A stretch of DNA of 64,000 nt from Aquilaria yunnanensis (GCA_039654915.1 CM077600.1:37494492-37558491), one strand, 5' to 3'. Counted from the first letter of the stretch, positions 45,787 through 59,936 are shown. Notes: a model not told the origin generated them from the letters alone. Program-made: numbers and translations.

Positions 45787-48700
45787 CTATCCAATGTCAG
45801 TATAATCTGGCAATGTCGAGCAATCATCAAGGCCCGAAATCAAGCTAGGGGTATAATCATGTGGAACTAAATCAAAACCCTGCAATTCTAGGGCAGGTCC
45901 TTCATTCATAAAAGAAGCCCAGTTGTTACTGATATCATCTGTCCAGGCATCCCCATCAAAGGTTGGTGGCAGGTCAAATCTTAAGTTGGGATCATTTGGA
46001 GAAACGGTTGCCGCAGATATCACAGGCTCCCCAAACAAATGGCGTGCTTCGTCATGCTCTGCTGGAGTCCTTTTTGATTTTGATTTAGCACGCTTCACAG
46101 AGTCAGAAGTAAGTTTGTGCTTACCCAAGGATGGCAATCTCATAGCTGACCTTGACTTTAAATCAGTTGTGGGGAAAGCTGATGATGCCCAAGCTGGCCC
46201 ATCATCAGCACAACTTCTAGCAGCCACCCTGATTCAATAATTTTATGAAAAAAATGACCCAACTTTGCTGAGAGGACTTGTCATTATTGTTTAATGCAGG
46301 TATTGCACAACATAGAACACAAAATTCCATGAATCTTGTAGGTGACCATAATACAACTCTAACCGCAGAATGCAATCTTAATCAGAAAAAAAAGGACAAC
46401 AAAAGAAAAAAAACATTCAAACCTTGAGCTAAAACACATGCACTGAGTAGGGTCAGCTACTATGCTCAAGATTTTTGCAGAGATTTGAACTGATATTATA
46501 ACAAGAACACGCAGGAGATACCTGAAACGGTCTTCTAGCATGGCTTTTGAAGATCTCAAATGCTCATCATCTCCACCAGCTAGAATAGTAAAATGAGGAT
46601 CCAAACCATTTATTGATAAACTTATAACTGGGGGGAAGTGGCTAATGGAGGCGCTGTTTTCTCTCTCAAATTCAAGAGTAATATCCAAATTCTGTGTCAC
46701 TGGCACATCATCCAACCCAACAGAGGTTGAAACTATATTTTCCTCCTCTCTGTTGCTAGCATCAATAAGGGCAGCTGCAACAACCTTGCTGCTCTGCCCA
46801 GAGCATGTGAATTTCAGCCTTTCTGCTGGTGCCTCTACAGCACCCTGAGATGAATGGCTCATAACAGAATTGAGGAACCCCCCACCAGAACGAAAACCAT
46901 TACAGGGTGATGTGAGGTTTTGACAGTGATCACTGTGAGCCCTCGTTCTCCATATGGATGAAAGGAGGGCAGTGAAATGCTTTTGGAGCAGTAACTCATG
47001 ATCAGGTTGCTCAGCTGCAAAGTTTAACAAGGTCCTGATATTTTCCTGCAATGGGAGAGTATTAATGATTCTGTAAAACATCCTAACAGACCAAACTCAT
47101 CTCACAAATCAGTTTGTTACAAGTGTATTTTTCTGCAGGGCGAGTTTCGGTATCATAATATTACTGCAGGAATGATAGTTTGGTTGATATGGCTTTTTGT
47201 TTGACTATGGCCGTCTAGTGTAGCCATGGTGTATAATTCTAGATGCCCTTGGGCAACAGCACCAACTTTATTGCACTGAGATGTAGACATTAGTGAAACA
47301 GGAAATGTAAAAAAGAACAGCTAAGGCAGTAGAAATAAACAGAGAGAATAAAAATGCATACTTCGTTTCCAAAACATGGAAGAAAAATCTCAGATAAATT
47401 AACTAAGTTATTTTTTTATAAGAGACATCTAAGATAAACTGACTATGTTATTAGCAGACGCAATTCTTTTTAAAACAAATTAAAGCTGAAGAGGCTTCAG
47501 ATAAGAAAGCTGCATAAACACTGGGATGAAATTCTAAACATCTCAAGTCATCAACTCACAGTGAAGTGTTCAAACTGACAAATGCATTATTTCAATGCTC
47601 AAAGCCAGATGACATCCACCACCACTGCCATTTTGGTTATCATTTTCATTACTTTTTATGCAGAGATCCATTATCTAAAATAATGAATCACTGACTGGCT
47701 CTCCTTTCCCCAATATCTGCACTCTTTTCTCCGCTTCCTAACTGTAAGAAAATAAGTGAAGTCATCATGCATACCTCAGTTACTTTGATAAGAGCCTTTA
47801 CAGTAGTCATATTGCTGCTCTTTTCATTAGCAGAATTTTCTGGAGCTGATAAAATATGTCTCTGAATCAGTTCTCGATACCTCTCACAACAATGAAAAGG
47901 ATGGCGATATCTTCCCCTGTAAAAGCCACCAGCAGTCATGCTATAAAGGATTTCACTAACCAAACTCCAATGTGGGCCATATTCATGTACAACAGCACAT
48001 AATATGGCATCCTCCTGTGACAACCAAGAATCAGGCAACGGAACACAATCTCTTGACCAAATATTCCCCTTTTTAAACTTCTCTGGTTTGATCATTAAAA
48101 CTCGCTTCACAGGCATAGTAGTAATGGAAATTTTTCCTCCTGCTTTACTCCTGCTCACAGATTTATGTTCAAGCTCCATAGCAACATCATTACATGCTTT
48201 CACCACAGCAGAATCACCATTCAGCTTATTATAAAGGTCAGAATCTACAGGGCTTGATCCAATAGGAGCCTTCTTAAGCTTTTTTGCAGGTTTTTTCTTA
48301 GAGCTCTTTGTTTCTTCAATTTTATGTGCAGGGTCAGCCTTCTTACGTTTTCTCTGCATACTTGAAACTGGTGAGAACTCGTCCAAATCAGAGATCTCAG
48401 GAGAAATATCTTCCTCGTCTAAACTTATGGGCTCTTCTTTAACAGGCTTCGAAGCAGAAGATAATGAGCCTTTCTTGAGAGACTTAAACTTTGATTTCTT
48501 TGCCTTTTTCTTCTTTGCTTTTGGTTTCGCTTGGCTTATAATTTCATCCCTGCAAACAAAAATGCAATCAAACAGGGAACCAAACAAAAAGAGAACTAAT
48601 GAACAATTCATGTGCATGAACACATGCCAGAGTAAACCGACAAAAGATTGAATCATATTCTTGAGTGGTTGGTATTTTACCTGACTTGATCTGTTTTTAT

Positions 48701-48801
48701 TCATGCCATACGGTGCCATGATAAGTTATCAACTCTAGGAGAAATTTACAGCCATCTCTCTGTTAAAATTAAAATTTTTGAACAATTCCTCCCCCCCCCC
48801 C

Positions 48802-48832
<31 letters not shown>

Positions 48833-50193
48833 ATTCAATTTCACCTATCACAAAGACTACTGAAAAGAAAATTGAAACGTGAACTAGATACCTGTTCAGT
48901 GTCTATGACCAAAGAAGTCAAGTGGATCTAATAACATAAAGACATTAAATATCCCATACTAAGCCAACAGTTATGATATTTTTTGCTCCATTCAATCACT
49001 GATTAGTTCCTCTTGTTTCCAATTTAACAAAAGCATTGAGGAACGTAAAACGACAACCATTGTATTCTTTCGACAAACGTTAAAAACCTATTGATCCACT
49101 TATGAAACTTCAAGACTGCCTCCTCTTGAAAGGCAGTAACCAATGTTATTAAAAGTGCAATATAGTGTGCTTAAAGCACGAGGTAATGGAGCATATGGGC
49201 TTTTCGCAATTAAAGTGACGCCTATTAACAACAGTGCACTCTAAGCACACAATTTGGTAGAAGCATCAAGCATTGCTTCACTTTAGTGACCATTTGACAA
49301 TGAATCTTCAACAATGTTTTATTTAAGAATTGAACTTAGGGATCCACAGGGAGAAAACTTTGTCAAACACGCACTAAAAATAAAAAACTCTCAATGTTTC
49401 GAGGGAAGTGGCATGGAAGGTTGAAAGATTTAACAACAACCAGGAAAACAAAAAAAAGGAAGAACAGAGTATAAAAGTGGAGTGGAGGAGATAGATAGCC
49501 GAGCAGACAAGGGCACTCCAGCAGCAGCTTTCTAGATTTTATTCTCTTTTTTTTGTTCCTTCTTTCCGGTTGTGAAAGAGGATGTTCATGATTTATAAGA
49601 AGAAGAAGACGATGAGGTATATAAATCTAATCTTGATTGTGATTTTGATGACTTTAATAATCTTCAAGATGATGAGAGTTGATATTTGAGCATTTTGAGA
49701 CTTGTGATTTAGTGTGTTAGATTACTACATTGGCACATTAAAGGAATGGGTATGTGTTTTTTTTTTTTTATAGATATTGAACATATTTAGTAGTTGATTT
49801 GGTATATTTTATGCTAGAATTAGCTAGTTTACATATACTAGACTTTATTTATGAAGTACTGTTGTACTTGGTTAAAGCCTACACCTTCACTTTGGGACCC
49901 TTAGCGCTTTAGTATGCTTTGTGCTTTTCAAAACCATGGCAGTAACTAATATAATAGTAGCATTTTTTAGCGAACTGTGCAAATAAGTAATCTCTTACAA
50001 AAAATTGTCACACAAGAGGTAGGTCAGTAAATTTATGGAAAAAGAAAAATGGATAGGTTAAGCATTTCTTGATAATGCTCAAAGGAAACTCACCTCATGG
50101 AATCATAATTGCCATCATCTGTATCCTTTTCATTAGCTTCATACTCCAATTCTTCCATTAACTAAAACAGAAAAGGTAAAATAAATCAATATC

Positions 50194-50224
<31 letters not shown>

Positions 50225-53200
50225 CTTGCAAATGCAACCTGATGCTGAGCTAACGCTTCAACTTGCTGTCTATAAACCTCAGTTGCAAAATCAGCATCCC
50301 AGCCTGAATGTTGTTGATAAAATTCCATTAATCTCATGAAGCAGTATGCCACATCAACATGCTATGTACAGACCTAAACAACTACCAATTTCCCCATCAA
50401 AGGGTTTTCTGGCAGCATAAAGTCCAAAACTGATGGCATTTAGGATTTATGTAAAATTTTTAGTTTATAAAGGAACTTGTATTGCCATGAGGTAAAACAA
50501 TTCAAGAAGAAAATCACATCCAGTGGCATTTGTTATCAGCTGTAACTCTAACTGGAGGTCAAGCCTCATAAGATATCTAACAAAGCCCACATGATAACAC
50601 TTACTCTCATAGACCAAAGGTTCTTCACTATCATCAATCTCAGCCTCCATTTCATCTTTATATTTTTCAATACGGTCAAGCTCCCATTCTTCCTGTTCAA
50701 ACCTTACTTCAGAATCTGTGGCACCCTTCTCTATTATTGGATCCCATAGTTCCAGAAAGCGTATGGCATAACGATCAATTGGTCGTAACTGGTTCTCAAA
50801 AGATGAGATAGCTTGCCCAGCTGCTGCCGCTGCTGCTGCCAACTGCTTAACATCATCAAGCATGTCCGTGTCATCTTCTTTACTGGCAAAAGAAAGAGCT
50901 TTCTCTTCAATAATATCACCACCACTCAATATCAGCCCATTGTCTTTATTGGTCAAAAATCCAGCATGATCAGCAGGTTCATCAGCCTTTGTATCCTCGT
51001 CATTTATTTGCTCATCATCATCCAGTTTCCCCACAGGTTCCTCTGTAAACTCTTGGTTGTCAACTGCCTCTTCCTGTTCAACCTTCTTTAGTGCCATGTA
51101 ATCTGCTTCATCTTCTGCATGCTTCAAAGCAGCTTCCACCTCAGCATTCGATACTGAGAGATCATTTCCACCATTTTGGTTTTTCCCTGTTTGCATGTTC
51201 TTAGCAGGAAGGGCCCTATGACCAGAGAACAACTCCATAGGGTCAAGCTTTTTAAAAAACTCAGTGTTATAACTGCCACTCTGAATGACTAGATCATCAA
51301 GAGCCCGCTTCTGATTTGCTTTCTTCAAAATATTCTCCTCTATGGTGCTGTCACTGATTAAACGATAAATATGTACTTCTCGAGTTTGTCCTATCCGATG
51401 ACAACGATCCTGAGCTTGTTGATCCATTGCAGGATTCCAATCACTATCATAGAAGATAACTGTATCTGCCCCGACAAGGTTAATACCAACACCTCCACTA
51501 CGTGTTGATAAGATAAAAAGAAATATTTTGGGATTAGTGTTAAACCGTTGCATTAAAGTTTGCCTCTCCTCAGGCTGAGTGGAGCCATCCAGACGCATGT
51601 AGGTATATCCATACAAGTTTATGAAAGCCTCCAATATATCAAGCATCTTGGTCATTTGTGTAAATATTAATGCCCGGTGACCTTCTGATTTTAGTCTCCT
51701 CAGCAAAACTGCAAGCTCCTGCAACTTACCACAATCAAACTGAATCAGTCGTCTGTCCGGAAAATACACCTGCCTCCTAACAATTGCAGGTCTTATGGGC
51801 GTTAGCAGGGGCAACAAAGTTTCAGCACACTGCCTTGAATATGTTGGGTGCAGAAAAACAGGTGACCCTGATTTGCAGCACCAACACACAGGTGAGGGGG
51901 CCCTGGCTGCTGGGATAACAAACATGAAAGATTCAACCAGGTGAATCATTCTCTGAAAGCGTTCAATTGGTGAGAGAATAATCTCAGCTAATACGGATGA
52001 GTACAAGTATGACCGACGATCAGCTTTCTCTTGGTGTATATCAAGAATAGGATGCTTCACTGTGAGAGTTTCCCGAAGAGTAGTCGAATATATTGGTTTC
52101 TTACGGCACCTCAAGGAGTTCCACCAAGCAATCGAGGCTGCTCTTTCTTTCACTTCTCTTAGTCTCTCCTCCAAGACAGCCTTCCGAATCTCTTCAAAGA
52201 TATTTGTACCTTGCAGAACTCCCTGGTTTCCAGGTAAGCTTTCAATTTTACCAAAACTATCCTTGCAAGGTCGCTGTGTAATTAAATTTTCAGGTGTAGC
52301 CAGAGCTTTCATCTCATCACTCTCCCAAGACGTCATACTGAAATCCAGATCAGTAAAGATGACTCCTAAATCTCTAAGATTAACACTAGAAAAAGGGTCA
52401 GGAGAAAGCATTAAACATATGGAGGAACTCAATGGCATGTCAATACCGTACATGTCAAAAGAACTGACAATTGGACGACCCTCAAATAAATCAGGATGAT
52501 TGCAAACTTTACGGAGCTGCATGATGACACTGATCATGCCAAAAAAGTTGGCACTAACAAGAGTGGCCTGTGTCTCTGAGCTCGCAATGAAGTCCTCATA
52601 TAAGTTACGCTGTCTCCTTGAGAGTCTACAGTAAATGACATGCTCATGTTTCATTGGTAGCTGCTTCTCAACATCCCTTTTCAATCGACGGAGTATGAAT
52701 GGACGAAGAACATTATGTAATCGATCAATAACTTCTTTGTTGACTCTTTCTTGACCTTCTATCATTCCTGATATTGGATTGCTGAACCAATCCTTGAATT
52801 CCTGATGAGATTGAAATATATGAGGCATCAAAAAATGCATCAGGGACCAGAGTTCCATGAGATCATTCTGTAATGGTGTGCCTGTCAACAAGATACGTCG
52901 CTTTGAGTTAAAGTTTAAAAGAGTTTGCCACCTCTGAGACTTCCAGTTTTTTATCAGATGAGCTTCATCCAAAATCAAATATTTCCATTTCTTTCTCTTG
53001 AAGACTTTTGAATCTTGTATGACCAGTCTGTAAGTTGTTATGCATACATGAAACGAGTTTTGCTTCAACCAGCCTTGCCGTTTCAACCTGCGCTCTTTTG
53101 CACTCCCAAAGTAGGTCAAAATTTTAAAGGCAGGACACCATCTAAGAAACTCTGTTTCCCAGTTAAGCATGACACTTGTTGGAACTACAATCAAATGTGG

Positions 53201-56200
53201 GCCCCATATCCCCTTCTCACAAGCTAGGTGTGCCAGCAGAGCAATTGTCATGATAGTCTTTCCAAGCCCCATTTCATCCGCCAGAATACCATTCAATCTC
53301 TTCTCGTACATTGTCACAAGCCAGTCCAATCCTATGTGTTGATACTCTCGAAGAGAGTGTTTCAGAAGAAAAGGAAATTTCGTGCGAACTTTGGTTGTAG
53401 AGAATGTATTTCCTGTAGGTTGGGCAGATCTAGCAGCAGCAGCAGCATCAGCAATTCTATTTTCACCCTCCCTATTATCATCTGATTCCCCTAGGTGGCT
53501 CATCTCCTCCTGTTCTACAATAGCATGCAAAACTGAGTTGCTCCCACTATGTTCAGCATCCTCATACCCATCACTAACTTTATGCTTTCCAGGAGAATCA
53601 AATGGGTCCCCTGATGATGCTGAGGCATGCTCAAATTCATCTTCTGAAGGTTCATTTTTGTCCAGGTCCTGATAAAAACACAGCCAGTATGAAATAGTTA
53701 CATAAGATGGACCAATATTAGCAAGAAAAAAAAAATTTTACTTACATTTTTATACTTAGCAAGCAACTCTTCAACAGGAATCTCGCTTTCCCTTTGAAGT
53801 AACGCAATCTAAAAAAGAAAAGAAAAGAAAATGGCAACAATTTGGAAAATAAATTTACAATTTCTACGATGTCCTACATGAAACAGAATCTGAAATGTAC
53901 ATACTCAGACAGAAGACAAGGAGAAGCACATAATACAGCAAGGTTGTTACCTCATCTGGGGGATTGGTTGGGTCTGCTTTCGCTAGCTCCTCTTCCTCTG
54001 ATAAGGTTGTTTCATCATCCTGTGCATTTAATTTGAAAATAAAGCATCTAAGCATGGGATCAAGACCAAAAACAAAGAAAGATTTGGCACCAAGAAAAGA
54101 GTAATCAAATGGTAAGAGAAATTGGGCATGAAGGAAAAAGGGAAAGAAGCAACAACTAGCAATTTCTGTCATAAAAATAGTTCCCACTTTTTGTAATTTT
54201 TTTTCATCGTTTGTCCACCAAGCCATTGATTATAATCTCATTACTCCGGACTATGAGTTTTTAGGTGAATTGATTTTATACTTGACAGAACTCAAAGCCA
54301 ATCAAGCTGTGTGAATAAATTCTATTCAAGATAAGTACCAAACAAGAGATAACAAAACACAAAGGACAGCAACTATGCCATACAGAAAAAAAACTAGAGT
54401 TACATACTTTCTCTTCTTCGGCAAAAGTATAATCACCATCCTCCTGCAAATGGTACAAGTAGCATGATTGACATGAGGAAAACATCTCATAATCAAAAGC
54501 AAATAGTAGACAGTAATTAAACATACATTTATGAAAATAAGCAAAAACAAATAAAGCTCAAGTTAATTGATAATGTAGTAAACATACAAATGTTAGCACG
54601 TCCTTTTGACTGTAAGATCTACAAGTTGTACTTGAAAATGTTTGACGTATGCTTCAGCCAAAATGGCCCAGAGGGAGAAGTATCCCATTTAGACCCTCTT
54701 TGTTCAAAGAACCACTTGATGGCTTCACATCGGTATCTAAGCTAGTTTTACATGCCATAACAGGACACAAAATATCTTAGTAAGGTCGGACAATTTTCCA
54801 CCTTTTCTCTAGGTCATTTTGCTGACATTTTTCCAGCACAAAAGACGTTTCATTGTTCCCCAACAGAGCATCTAATTAAATATTTAAAGACACACTTTCA
54901 GGACTACATGAATATCTGTCGGCACATGGAAAGTAAACTAGATCAGTAAGAAGTGGGGCAACTATTTTGTCTGTCCGCTACCAGATTGCTTAAACATGGT
55001 GGACAAGAAAAGGAATAAATCTCCAATATTTTACATCTTTAAATGTGTAAATAACAGATATTGATCATTGCCAGGCAATTTACTAGACTAGTTTAACCTT
55101 CTGATATTGATGGTAAAAAAGTCCCAGCTATGCACAAGTTATCCAACTTGGCAATGAAATGCATGTCTATAATTGAATTTTTATGTGCTACAAATAATAC
55201 CAATATTTTCTTATTGCCACTTCCACTTAATCACCAGAAAATCCATCATTAACCAAAAAAAAAAAAAAAAAAAGTTAACCTGCTCATCATTAAAGTCATA
55301 TGGAGTGCCCTGATTAGCTAGCTCTCTAGCAATATCAGACCCATCTCTGCTAGGGCATGTCATAAATTCGGTAGAATTATCAGCTGACAAGGGTGACCCA
55401 ACTTGCTTCTCACCCTAAAACAATATACTCAGTAATAATTTGAGTCCTTCAAATGATTCAAAATTCAAGAACAGCAACAATAAACACATACAACTTACAG
55501 AACGACGAACAAATGAGTTGCTTCCGCCAACTTCATTTGAACGGAGGAGGTCATTTCCTTTATCTGCATAAAATAGGACATAATAATCAGAGGGAGAATT
55601 GTACAACTTCCATGAAAATAACGTATCTATAAGAACTTCTTACCCTTGTCAAGATCATGCTCCTCAAACGGGTTTGTATTTCGATCTTCACCCTTTTCAA
55701 TCTGCTTACCATCTGAAAAAGAAAAGACTATCACGCATACACACAATATAAAAGAAAAATCTAAGCATGTGATACAAAAATGAGAAATTTAAAAATTAAA
55801 GAACACAGAAACAAGTATAGGAAAAATATTGCACCAATCCATTACATTTGTGACTGATTCTTGTTACATCAATAAAACATAATTTATGGATCAAAATATT
55901 GCACCAGTCCAAAGGATTTTTGGTAGCCACACTTGCCTCTCCCGGCATAGCGTTTGAGCAGCTCCTCAATTGGAAGTTCAGCCTCACATTGCAGGGCTGC
56001 AATTTCTTCTTGCCTCTCTTCTTCAGTTACAAGAGCCTCATCATCCTCAATAGTTTGCTCATCATCTTCCTAAAACAATATTGCATCAAACAAATATGAA
56101 AGAAAACAATCTGATGTAGTAGAAAAATACTCCCATGGTCCCACCACAACACAAGCCCCAGCAATCTATCGCATATATTTTCATCATTATATATTTAAAA

Positions 56201-58436
56201 CAAGATCCAATAATTAACTAGAGGCAAATTTTTTCAAAGGAAGAAACTCACCAATTCATCTTCAGACTGGATATCAAAGTCTTCATCAACATCTGCAATA
56301 TCAAGGAGAGTTCTTATGAGATGCTTTTTATGCAAGACTGCACTGACCACTAATAATTAAACAATTGAAATTCAGCATACCAGCATCCAAACCTAAACGT
56401 TCCTCAGCATCATCTCCATTAGCTTCATATTGAATGCTCAATTGACCCTGATCTTGTACAGTTTCTTTGGGAATTGGTATGTGCGAATCAACTAGATTTT
56501 CCGCCAACATTGTTGAGTACCTAAAAGCATCAAAATCTAGTTCTCAGAAATGAATATTGATAGAAACTAGATGCATGTACATACGAGAGCAACAGATACC
56601 AACCTTTCAGTTTGTCCCAGCAAGAACTCGAGCTGTTTATCAAGGGCTTTTTTCTTTTTCTCGTCCAGCTCCATCTGATGCTTGTAAAGCACCTATAGTA
56701 AAATTTCAAGGAAGCATGAGGCTTGTGAATCACCTTAAACAAAAAAAAGAAAATCATGGAAAATCAAGTATTTGATTTACCAGCTTCTCTACTTTTATCC
56801 AGAATTTCTTCACATCTTTGGAAATATTAAGTGCAACTTTACGCAACCGCTGTTCTTCTTCCTGACCACATTTCCGAAATGAACTTTACCAGGAAACAAA
56901 TGAGGGACACAAACTTGATGACAGAACATAACAAGGGAAAAAAGCGACCCATAAAAGAAATTCCAATTTAAAATTGGGAAAGGAATAAACCTTTAACTTC
57001 TTTTCCCCCCAAGTGGCATGGTCCAATATGCCCTTGCTAGCCCTCAGTGCAACCCTTTTTGCTTGAGCCAATTTCCATTTCCTTTCAGACTCAAAGTCCT
57101 GTAAGATCCAACTCATTACTGCTATATTTGTTTTATATCTGCAGGGAATGCAAAACTATAAAGAAAAAGCCAGTAATCAACCTTTGACAACCAAACCATC
57201 TCCTCCAAGACATGATCCCAATGAGTTTTAGGACGCTGGGGTTCTTTATGCACTTCAAGACCCTAAAACCAAATTTAAATAAAAAATCAGCACACCTTAA
57301 AAAAAACTCTAAAAAAAAAAAGAACATGGAAGTCAGAAAAATGTTTCTTAATGTGCAACATAGCAGCAACAAGCAGAAAGCTGCCAGGGTCTTTTCTGCA
57401 TGCAACTACAGAAATGTTGATTGGACAATGAACTACATGTTGATCACCAATAGCCTGAGGCCTACAGCAGAGATGCATCATACTTCTCCAAGCAATTTCA
57501 GATGAGAATCAGACAGAAGAAGAAATTCAATAAATATTTTCTAGCATGTGCATCCACCCACTCTGTAAGTTCACTTGAAGGAAATATAGCTTTCGCAAAC
57601 TTCACAAAGAGCAGTCAGTAGTAGGAACACTCTGAAGGGGGAATGAGCTTTCCATCACAAAAATGCAAGGACAGAAAACTCCTCATAAAAACACGGAGAC
57701 TGTGTGGTAAAGATGAGAGTACAGCTCAAATGAACGAAAATCAGAAACACCTTACATCTAAGGAGAGAGGCAGAAAAGCAAAAACAAAAAAAGACCTCTG
57801 CAGGTGTACTTGCAATCACATTCTTTTAACAGAAACTTCTGCACTACCACCACAACTGAAACAACTGAAAGAATTATCAGAGGTACAGGCTATTTTATTC
57901 CCTTCTATAAGACACACAGAAGTATAAGTAATGTGAAGAGTTAAAAGATTGTTAGGGTCACCAAAACCAACAACAATGGGAGGGAGGAGAAAAAGGAACA
58001 AGTCACGAAAATAAGCTCCCAGATCAAAGACGTAAATTAAAAGTCAGAATTGATGCATATACTGCATAACTTATTGAGAAACAGCAGACCATCCTCTCAA
58101 AATTTACTTCCTCTCCTCGGCAGACTAAAAAAATCCAGATACAGGCCTCACAAAGTTCTGCCTACCATAACATTTCTCAACAATGAAACATGCAACACAG
58201 CAACAACAGGGAAGAAGTTACTACAACTAAACACATAAAGCAAAACCGTCTACAATACATAGAGCTTAACAGTCCGAAACTTAACCATTGAAAAGTTACA
58301 ACAGAGATATAACGAGAAGGTGAAGTTTAGAGCATTATGAAGGAACATCAAAACAAGATTTCAATGCACAAAGACAACTAGATAACAGAGAGACGGAACA
58401 CGATAACTTTACCTTTTGGCGCTTCGCTTTTGTCAT
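45787..58436 (-). CDS. PIE1: PIE1: SWR1-complex Swi2/Snf2 ATPase, H2A.Z deposition
   Basis: Catalytic subunit of the plant SWR1 remodeller, exchanging H2A for H2A.Z in nuclear chromatin and controlling flowering and defence genes. Twenty coding exons, 5' to 3' on the minus strand: 58436-58413, 57262-57182, 57098-56991, 56861-56781, 56692-56604, 56520-56381, 56292-56252, 56069-55937, 55712-55644, 55563-55499, 55414-55280, 54443-54408, 54019-53951, 53808-53746, 53668-50605, 50303-50239, 50161-50094, 48549-47775, 47045-46522 and 46228-45787. They total 2024 codons (2023 aa; Arabidopsis PIE1 is about 2050), all phases consistent. HSA domain at about 18-95, Walker A DEMGLGKT at 509-516, DEAH at 612-615, helicase motif QAQDRCHRIGQ near 1130, and a SANT/Myb domain at about 1615-1675. 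The start MTKAKRQK is the in-frame ATG, shorter than the Arabidopsis N-terminus. The intron after exon 8 has a GC donor. Confidence 0.95.
48791..48832. repeat. Poly-C then (CT)n tract in a PIE1 intron
   Basis: A run of 13 C followed by about 13 CT dinucleotides in the intron upstream (in + coordinates) of exon 48549-47775. It is a length-polymorphic tract and a possible pyrimidine tract in the other orientation. Confidence 0.85.
49141..49937. mobile_element. Non-autonomous Mutator-like element in a PIE1 intron, 797 bp
   Basis: A perfect 9 bp duplication GGCAGTAAC flanks it (49132-49140 and 49938-49946). The ends are inverted: left CAATGTTATTAAAAGTGC, reverse complement of right CATGGTTTTGAAAAGCAC, continuing loosely into TGTGCTTAAAGCAC-like and AAGTGAAGG-like words. 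No coding sequence is evident. It lies in the intron 50093-48550, between the exons ending in EANEKDTDDGNYDSM and starting RDEIISQAKP. Confidence 0.75.
50196..50221. repeat. (GA)n microsatellite in a PIE1 intron
   Basis: About 13 GA dinucleotides in the short intron between exons 50303-50239 and 50161-50094. On the transcribed strand it is a (CT)n tract about 35 nt before the 3' splice site, so it probably serves as, or extends, the polypyrimidine tract. Confidence 0.85.
55935..55936 (-). other. GC 5' splice site in PIE1
   Basis: The exon 8 end reads GGGAGAG followed by GCAAGTG on the minus strand, the strong-consensus form (AG|GCAAGT) of GC-AG introns. Using this junction gives phase 1, which joins exactly to exon 9 (AT GGT AAG...). 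No GT alternative near it keeps the frame with the family sequence. Confidence 0.8.
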
Positions 58437-58477
58437 AGTTCACAGACACGGAGTTCTCCTCCGTTCGACGTTTCCGG

Positions 58478-58912
58478 TTATGAGCACTGGAACGCCAAAA
58501 ATTCCCGTATCCAAACACCAAAAAAGACGAACCCTGGCTCACACAGGAAGCCGAGAATCACAACGAGAAAGTAAGACGGAGCAGAGTGAGCGCAACGGAG
58601 AACAAATGAAGAAAGAAGAGTCGCTGCTCCAGGCAAGCACCTACCGGATTTAAACTTTTCGTGCAGACAATTCATCCCAACTCGACGGCGGGCCAGTAAC
58701 AGCTTCCGGAAGAGCCGTCGGAAACTCACAACGGTCGTTTCAGTTCCGCAAGCTACGGCTTTGACTGTTGTTGTTCTGAATCCGGTAGGAGAAGCAGGGA
58801 CTTTGCATTTCGTAGATCTATACCGGAGGGATTTGTTCTGTTTTGCTTGCAGGAGCGTATTGCAAGGGGCGGTAGCTGAAAGGAGAAACGGCGCGGCGAT
58901 GCCGATGATCAC
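58478..58912 (-). CDS. Unassigned 144-codon frame just upstream of PIE1, same strand
   Basis: An open frame that ends 41 bp upstream of the PIE1 ATG. The translation is basic and Cys/Ser-rich (for example LRYRSTKCKVPASPTGF, TTTVKAVACGTET, FRRLFRKLLLARRRVGMN) and becomes hydrophobic near the C-terminus. I recognise no family. It could be a chance frame in the PIE1 promoter or 5' leader, an upstream open reading frame, or an exon of a short gene with an Arg-rich targeting sequence. GC content here is higher than in the flanks, as is common for a promoter-proximal region. Confidence 0.25.
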   Translation of the reverse strand: MIIGIAAPFLLSATAPCNTLLQAKQNKSLRYRSTKCKVPASPTGFRTTTVKAVACGTETTVVSFRRLFRKLLLARRRVGMNCLHEKFKSGRCLPGAATLLSSFVLRCAHSAPSYFLVVILGFLCEPGFVFFGVWIREFLAFQCS

Positions 58913-59101
58913 CTGGCGCTGTGTCTTGACTCTTTGTTCTCAAAGGGCAGGGACTAGGGATGTATTGTTGTGACTGGGAATCAAAAGGGGAAAATGGTTT
59001 TCACTGCCTTATACAAGTACAATTGTTTGCCGATAGTTTGAAAACTGGCACATATACACGACTGCTTCTTAGGTACTTGGGCTTGACCCGACACAGAAAC
59101 C

Positions 59102-59866
59102 TAGGGGTAAGCATGGGTCGGGTTGGTTCGGTTTTATGGTAGAATCGAACCAATCCAAAATGGCATCGGTTCCAGAATTTTTCTATCCAACCCAGAACCG
59201 AGAACCGAACAGAACCAGAACCATGGTTCTGGATTTTTCGGTTCTGGTTCTCGGGTTTTTCAGTTTATACCATATACCTATAACAACACTAAAATTCAAT
59301 AAATCTACATCCATAAATCAGTTTTATGACATATTCAACATAATATATAATTAAATTAATATTTAAATATAAGTACTTAGATACATTCAAAAGAGTTTAA
59401 AATGTTATTCTTACAAAATTGGTTCAAAAGAGTTGCTTGTGGGGCATCTTTTATCTCAACTAGTTTACTTTATTCCAGTAATTCTAATATTGGTATGACA
59501 TTCAAAATAGAAAACTGAGCCTTTAAGACCATTTTCTTCAGTATCAAAACCTAAAATATGTTGATGTCATAAATTTTTAATTTTGCATGACTCAAATGAA
59601 AAAAAAATCATAATTGTGTTGTAAAGAATAGTCTGGAATAAAAGATCGAAAGTAAAATGACTTAGGAGTGGTGGGTCTATGAAGCAAAGTGATTTAAGTG
59701 AATATGGAGAAATTTCGTAAATGATCCCACAACTTCCTTACTGTTTCAATTTGGAACATCAGTTTAAGAATTTAATATAAAAACAAAAAATAACCATCAT
59801 AATACTTCAAAGAAATATATATATGTGTGTGTGTATATATAGATATATTAGTAATACTATAATTTT

Positions 59867-59936
<70 letters not shown>

